A DNA stretch of 64,000 nucleotides. Origin: SIG603 sp964370635 (GTDB taxonomy: Bacteria > Bacillota > Clostridia > Oscillospirales > Acutalibacteraceae). The position numbers and the translations under genes were made by a program. The stretch lies in the NCBI GenBank assembly GCA_964370635.1, contig CAYJJU010000011.1:1-64000 (forward strand). The letters run 5' to 3'. Of the stretch, positions 59,733 through 64,000 are shown in pieces. The notes below the pieces were generated by a model that saw only the letters and a program-made list of their open reading frames with translations, searched no databases and had not been told where the DNA came from. The stretch's first letter is position 1. Every line of letters begins with the position of its first letter.

Positions 59733-60361
59733 AAGCACTTAGAATAGCGCTTACTAAAGGCAGGCTTGAAAAAGACACCGTGGCACTTTTTGAAAAAATT
59801 GGCTACGACTGCACAATGGTGAGAGAGAAGGGAAGAAAGCTCATTTTGCCCATAAATAACGGTGAAATTGAGTTTGTTCTTGCAAAGGCGGCAGACGTCA
59901 TTACCTATGTTGAAAACGGTGTATGCGATTTAGGGGTTGTAGGCAAGGACACGATAATGGAAAACGGCGGAAGCTTTTATGAAATACTCGACTTAGGTTT
60001 TGGCAGGTGTAAATTTGCGCTTGCGGCAAAAAAAGATGCAGATTTTTATAAGGGTTACAAGACAAAAACCTTGGCATCAAAATATCCTTTGGTCACAAGA
60101 AGGTTTTTTGAAGAAAAGGATATGGACGTAAACATAATAAAAATTGAAGGCTCGGTAGAGCTTGCGCCGCTATTAGGCCTTTCAGACGGCATAGTGGACA
60201 TAGTTGAAACGGGTAGCACATTAAAGGAAAATGGCCTTGAAGTAAAAGACTTTATTGCCGATATATCAGCAAGATTTATAGCAAATACTGCGAGTTTAAA
60301 ACTTAGAAAAAAAGAGATAGAAAGCCTTGCTAAGGCGCTTGAAAATGGTCTTAAGGAGTGA
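59729..60361 (+). CDS. hisG: ATP phosphoribosyltransferase, short form
   Basis: First committed step of histidine synthesis, joining ATP and PRPP, 210 aa. The short form lacks the C-terminal regulatory domain and needs HisZ. RIALTKGRLEKDTVALF and the PRPP loop DIVETGSTLKENGL are diagnostic. Start is TTG at 59729 after AGGAGGTGATGACAG. Confidence 0.97.
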   Translation: MKALRIALTKGRLEKDTVALFEKIGYDCTMVREKGRKLILPINNGEIEFVLAKAADVITYVENGVCDLGVVGKDTIMENGGSFYEILDLGFGRCKFALAAKKDADFYKGYKTKTLASKYPLVTRRFFEEKDMDVNIIKIEGSVELAPLLGLSDGIVDIVETGSTLKENGLEVKDFIADISARFIANTASLKLRKKEIESLAKALENGLKE

Positions 60362-60367
60362 TTTAAC

Positions 60368-61660
60368 GTGATTAAAATAGTAAAGGGCGACAAAGAAACT
60401 TGTAAAAGTTTTGTTGCACAGCTTAAAGCACGCATAGATGATAACGATAAAAAAGTGGACTCTATAGTTTCTGACATAATAAAAAATGTAAGGGAAAATG
60501 GCGACAAGGCGCTTAAAGAGTACTCGCTAAAATTTGACGGTTGGGTGCCTGAAAAATTAGAACTCAGTCGTAAAGAAATTGAAGAAATCGCTAAGGAGAG
60601 CGACCCTAAGTTTATAAAAGCCTTAGAAAATGCGGCGAAAAATATTGAAGATTTTCACCAAAGACAAAAACAGCAATCAAGAATTGACACCGATAAGGAA
60701 GGCATAATTTTAGGGCAAAAAGTGCGTGGGCTTCACAGCGTTGGCGTGTATGTTCCGGGCGGAACGGCAGTGTACCCCTCTACTGTTTTAATGAATGTAA
60801 TTCCGGCAAAAATTGCCGAGGTAGGCGAGATTGTAATGGTGACGCCACCAGGAATTAACGGAAAACCAAGCCCTGATATAATGGCAGCCGCTAAGGTAGC
60901 AGGGGTTGACAGGGTGTTTTTAACAGGCGGAGCACAGGCTGTAGCGGCCCTTGCCTTAGGTACCGAAACTGTTCCTAAGGTAGATAAAATTGTAGGACCC
61001 GGCAACATATTTGTCGCAACGGCAAAAAAACAACTTTACGGAGTTGTGGACATAGACATGATAGCAGGGCCTAGCGAAGTCTTGATAATTGCCGATGAAA
61101 AGGCAAACCCGAAATATCTTGCCGCCGATTTAATGAGTCAGGCAGAGCATGATGAAATGGCATCGTCTGTCTTAATCACAGACAGCGAAGAGCTTGCAGA
61201 TAAAACAAGAAAAGAACTTATAAGACAGGTAAAAACTTTAAGCCGCAAGGATATAATAGAGAAATCTCTTGAGAATTTTGGCGCAATTATAGTGTGCGAA
61301 AACATGGAGCAGGCCGTAGAGTTTGCAAACGACTTTGCACCGGAGCACTTAGAGGTTAGCTGTGAAAATCCGTTTGACTATTTAGGAAAACTTCACAATG
61401 CAGGCTCAATTTTCTTAGGGGAATACTCACCGGAGCCTTTGGGTGATTATTATGCAGGTGCAAACCATGTGCTTCCGACAAACGGCACCGCAAGATTTTT
61501 CTCACCACTCTCAGTCGACAGCTATTTAAAAAAGACAAGTTTTATTTATTATACAAAAGACGCACTGCTAAAGGCGGCGGACGACATAGTCTTGCTTGCA
61601 AAGACAGAGCAGCTTACCGCACACGCAAATTCTATTGAAGTGAGGCAGGAAGATGTATAA
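60368..61660 (+). CDS. hisD: Histidinol dehydrogenase
   Basis: Zinc and NAD-dependent last enzyme of the pathway, 430 aa. GVYVPGGTAVYPSTVLMN, DKIVGPGNIFVATAKK, DMIAGPSEVLII and SQAEHDEMA (metal ligands) are seen, and GDYYAGANHVLPTNGTARF completes the site. GTG start at 60368. It overlaps hisC by 8 nt. Confidence 0.97.
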   Translation: MIKIVKGDKETCKSFVAQLKARIDDNDKKVDSIVSDIIKNVRENGDKALKEYSLKFDGWVPEKLELSRKEIEEIAKESDPKFIKALENAAKNIEDFHQRQKQQSRIDTDKEGIILGQKVRGLHSVGVYVPGGTAVYPSTVLMNVIPAKIAEVGEIVMVTPPGINGKPSPDIMAAAKVAGVDRVFLTGGAQAVAALALGTETVPKVDKIVGPGNIFVATAKKQLYGVVDIDMIAGPSEVLIIADEKANPKYLAADLMSQAEHDEMASSVLITDSEELADKTRKELIRQVKTLSRKDIIEKSLENFGAIIVCENMEQAVEFANDFAPEHLEVSCENPFDYLGKLHNAGSIFLGEYSPEPLGDYYAGANHVLPTNGTARFFSPLSVDSYLKKTSFIYYTKDALLKAADDIVLLAKTEQLTAHANSIEVRQEDV

Positions 61661-62708
61661 ACTAAACAGTAAAATAAGGGATTTGTTGCCATATGAGCCT
61701 ATATCGGGCGATTTTAAAATAAGGCTAGACGCAAATGAGTCGTATCTTCCTTTTCCAAAAGAATTAAGCGATGAGATTAAATTGGGTTTAGAAAAAACTC
61801 AAATTAACAGATATCCCGACTCTAAGGCCTTAGAGCTTTGTAAGAGTTTTGCGGATTTTTATGGTCTAAATGCAGAAAATGTAGTTGCAGGAAATGGCTC
61901 GGATGAGCTTATTTCAATACTTGTTTCCACTTTTTTATTAAAGGGTGAAAATTATGCGGTTTTTAGCAAAGATTTTTCTATGTATAATTTTTATGGCAGT
62001 ATTTATGAGGCTAATTGCATAACGATAGAAAAAAATGAAGACTGGACGATAGATGTAAAAAAAGCGGTGGAAATTTGCAAAGAAAACGGCGTGAAAATGC
62101 TGATTTTTAGCAATCCATGCAACCCTACTTCCCTAGGTTTAGGCCGTGAGGATGTGAAGTTTTTAATAGAAAATTTAAGCGACACCTTAATTGTTTTAGA
62201 CGAGGCCTACATGGAGTTTTGGACGCAGTCTTTAATGGAAGATGTGCTAAATTATGATAACTTAATAATACTGAAAACCTGTTCAAAGGCGTTTGGAATG
62301 GCGGGAATTAGGGTAGGTTTTGCGGTGTCACAAAAAAATATTGTAGACGCAATAAAAGCTGTGAAATCGCCGTATAATTTAAACAGCATTTCTCAGATGA
62401 TAGCGACAAAACTGCTTTTGCGAAAAGATATTTTGCTTGATGCAACGGCAAAAATCACCGCTCAAACAGAAAAACTATATAATGCGGTAAAACTCTTAGA
62501 AAAAGAAAAATCGCTATTTACAGTGCTTGAAACAAAGACTAATTTCGTGGCTTTAAAATGCGATAAAGCAAAGGAAATTTGGGAATACCTTAAAAATAAA
62601 GGAATTGCCGTGAGATGCTTTGGTGATTTTTTGAGAATTAATGCAGGCAGTGATGAGGAAAACGAAGCACTGCTTTATGAAATTAATAATTATATAAAGG
62701 GGGCATAA
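61653..62708 (+). CDS. hisC: Histidinol-phosphate aminotransferase
   Basis: PLP transaminase of histidine synthesis, 351 aa. RLDANESYLPFPKE lies at the start, FSNPCNPTSLGL and LDEAYMEF follow, and the PLP lysine is in LKTCSKAFGMAGIRVGF. Overlaps hisD; hisB starts 2 nt after its stop. Confidence 0.95.
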   Translation: MYKLNSKIRDLLPYEPISGDFKIRLDANESYLPFPKELSDEIKLGLEKTQINRYPDSKALELCKSFADFYGLNAENVVAGNGSDELISILVSTFLLKGENYAVFSKDFSMYNFYGSIYEANCITIEKNEDWTIDVKKAVEICKENGVKMLIFSNPCNPTSLGLGREDVKFLIENLSDTLIVLDEAYMEFWTQSLMEDVLNYDNLIILKTCSKAFGMAGIRVGFAVSQKNIVDAIKAVKSPYNLNSISQMIATKLLLRKDILLDATAKITAQTEKLYNAVKLLEKEKSLFTVLETKTNFVALKCDKAKEIWEYLKNKGIAVRCFGDFLRINAGSDEENEALLYEINNYIKGA

Positions 62709-62710
62709 AA

Positions 62711-63292
62711 ATGGAGCGCATAGGTGTTATAAACAGGCAGACAAATGAAACAAATATAGAACTTGAACTTTATCTTGATGGTGGAGTGGTTGAAATTTCC
62801 ACGGGTATTGGATTTTTCGACCATATGTTAAATTCCTTTGCCCACCATGGCGGATTTGGACTTATCATAAAGACAGAGGGCGATTTAATTGTCGACTGCC
62901 ATCATACGGTAGAGGACACGGCGATAGTTTTAGGACTTGCAATAAAGCAGGCGCTAGGTGCAAAGCACGGAATAAACCGTTTTGGTGAGGCGAATATCCC
63001 AATGGACGAGGCCTTGGCGTTTTGTGCTATTGATGTAAGCTCCAGACCGTTTTTAGTGTATAATGCCGACATTAAAGAGGAGCGTGTTGGAGATTTTGAC
63101 ACCTGTATGACAGAAGAATTTTTCAGGGCACTCGCCTTTAATGCAGGGCTTACTCTTCACATAGACTGCAAATACGGCAAAAACGCACATCACATGATAG
63201 AGGTCATGTTCAAGGCGTTTGCACATGCACTAAGAAAAGCTGTTGCGATTACAGGAGAGTCAATACTCTCGACAAAAGGAACATTAGACTAG
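62711..63292 (+). CDS. hisB: Imidazoleglycerol-phosphate dehydratase
   Basis: Manganese enzyme of histidine synthesis, 193 aa. The metal motifs FFDHMLNSFAHHGGF, DCHHTVEDTAI and KYGKNAHHMIEVMFKA are complete. Monofunctional, with no phosphatase domain. Confidence 0.98.
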   Translation: MERIGVINRQTNETNIELELYLDGGVVEISTGIGFFDHMLNSFAHHGGFGLIIKTEGDLIVDCHHTVEDTAIVLGLAIKQALGAKHGINRFGEANIPMDEALAFCAIDVSSRPFLVYNADIKEERVGDFDTCMTEEFFRALAFNAGLTLHIDCKYGKNAHHMIEVMFKAFAHALRKAVAITGESILSTKGTLD

Positions 63293-63301
63293 GAGAAAAA
63301 A

Positions 63302-64000
63302 ATGATTATTTTACCAGCAATAGACATTAAAGACAATAAATGCGTAAGGCTTTTTAGGGGCGATTACTCAACTGCCTCTGTAGTTGCCGGCGATGCGGTG
63401 GAAACGGCAAAAGATTTTGAAGACTGTGGTGCTTCGTGGATGCATATAGTCGATTTAGACGGCGCTTTAGAGAAAAAACCTGTAAATCACGAGCTTATTT
63501 TAAACGTGCGAGAAAATACTAGCCTTAATATAGAAGTAGGCGGCGGAATACGCTCAATGGACACGGTGGATTTCTACATTGAAAAAGGCGTACAAAGGGT
63601 CATTTTAGGCTCTGCCGCACTGCATAATCCCGAGTTTGTAAAAGAAGCAATTAAAAAATATGGCGAGAAAATTGCCATAGGAATAGACGCAAGGGATGGT
63701 AAAGTCGCGGCAGAGGGCTGGACGTCTACAAGCGAGGTCGATTATATTGATTTTGCAAAGCAAATGGAAGAGCTTGGCGCAAAATATATAATTTTCACCG
63801 ACATATCAAAGGATGGAACACTAAGCGGGCCTAACCTTGTAATGCTTGATAAAATTAATAGGGCAGTGTCATCAAACATTATCGCAAGCGGCGGTGTGGC
63901 CAATTTAAAGGATATTTTAGACCTTAAGGCCTTGTCACTTTACGGAGCAATTGCCGGCAAGTCTATTTACTCAAAAACACTTGACTTGCGAAGCGCAATA
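63302..64000 (+). CDS. hisA: HisA (phosphoribosylformimino-5-aminoimidazole carboxamide ribotide isomerase), cut by window edge
   Basis: TIM-barrel isomerase of the histidine pathway. 233 codons are visible from the ATG at 63302 (AGGAGAAAAA upstream) and the frame is open at the end of the window; the family is ~240 aa, so only a few residues are missing. MIILPAIDIKDNKCVRLFRG with the catalytic Asp8, IEVGGGIRSMDTV, TDISKDGTLSGPN with the second catalytic Asp, and ASGGVANLKDI are typical of HisA rather than HisF. Confidence 0.96.
   Translation, partial: MIILPAIDIKDNKCVRLFRGDYSTASVVAGDAVETAKDFEDCGASWMHIVDLDGALEKKPVNHELILNVRENTSLNIEVGGGIRSMDTVDFYIEKGVQRVILGSAALHNPEFVKEAIKKYGEKIAIGIDARDGKVAAEGWTSTSEVDYIDFAKQMEELGAKYIIFTDISKDGTLSGPNLVMLDKINRAVSSNIIASGGVANLKDILDLKALSLYGAIAGKSIYSKTLDLRSAI

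Noticed and set aside
1..64000. CRISPR arrays, rRNA genes, prophage or a complete conjugative element
   Set aside because: No regularly spaced identical repeats, rRNA sequence or phage structural genes were seen; conjugation is represented only by the TraG fragment.

Overview
The window looks like the chromosome of a low-GC, anaerobic Firmicute of class Clostridia. Supporting this are PolC-type DNA polymerase III, RNase J, the c-di-AMP phosphodiesterase GdpP, the order pyrH-frr-uppS-cdsA-dxr-rseP-ispG-polC, strong GGAGG ribosome binding sites, TTGACA-17-TATAAT promoters, lipoprotein-anchored solute-binding proteins and a desulfoferrodoxin-type superoxide reductase. The species cannot be named from the sequence alone.

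Layout. 0.1-3.2 kb: an ABC-2 type transporter on the minus strand behind a promoter that overlaps a palindromic operator, then tRNA-Ala(GGC). 3.4-12 kb: a surface protein, a two-gene minus-strand sugar unit (acetyltransferase, TIM-barrel isomerase), a uracil/xanthine permease and a complete RbsBAC-like sugar ABC importer. 12.3-18.4 kb: a short class B penicillin-binding protein, superoxide reductase, a Na/phosphate cotransporter and nifS-nifU. 18.7-28.3 kb: one long housekeeping run, rnj-gdpP-rplI-dnaB-tilS-hpt-ftsH. 28.4-34.4 kb: an accessory minus-strand block with a GNAT acetyltransferase, an unknown membrane protein and three tandem paralogous solute-binding lipoproteins that have no permease beside them. 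34.6-42.8 kb: a divergent type IIA topoisomerase pair, secG, two M42 aminopeptidases and an aluminium-resistance/methionine-gamma-lyase family enzyme. 42.9-44.45 kb: a small island bounded by IS-like inverted ends, holding a TraG/VirD4 fragment, an MTA/SAH nucleosidase gene and a nested palindrome. 44.5-47.4 kb: Bax-inhibitor-like protein, RluA-type pseudouridine synthase and a two-component ThrE exporter on the minus strand. 47.7-58.2 kb: the pyrH to polC run. 58.5-64 kb: hisZ-hisG-hisD-hisC-hisB-hisA, with hisA cut by the window edge.

The most unusual content lies between the genes. Two ~200-bp multi-hairpin elements (2.85-3.11 kb and 12.01-12.28 kb) share conserved loops while several stems differ by compensating changes on both arms, one stem being replaced entirely. 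Each sits between two direct copies of what looks like the terminator hairpin of the neighbouring gene. A third, larger nested element after polC (58.18-58.46 kb) is built from two inverted copies of a related hairpin and shares the mini-hairpin ATAC-N4-GTAT. Two further families recur: one between convergent genes (4.8 and 14.5 kb) and a ~47-bp GTGGT...ACCAC hairpin element (28.4, 30.0, 36.6 and 42.9 kb). These are the best candidates in the window for an undescribed system of mobile or structured elements.

Other points to check are a probable one-base frameshift in the signal peptide of the surface protein, an ATT start codon in the sugar isomerase, and variant catalytic motifs in topoisomerase subunit B.
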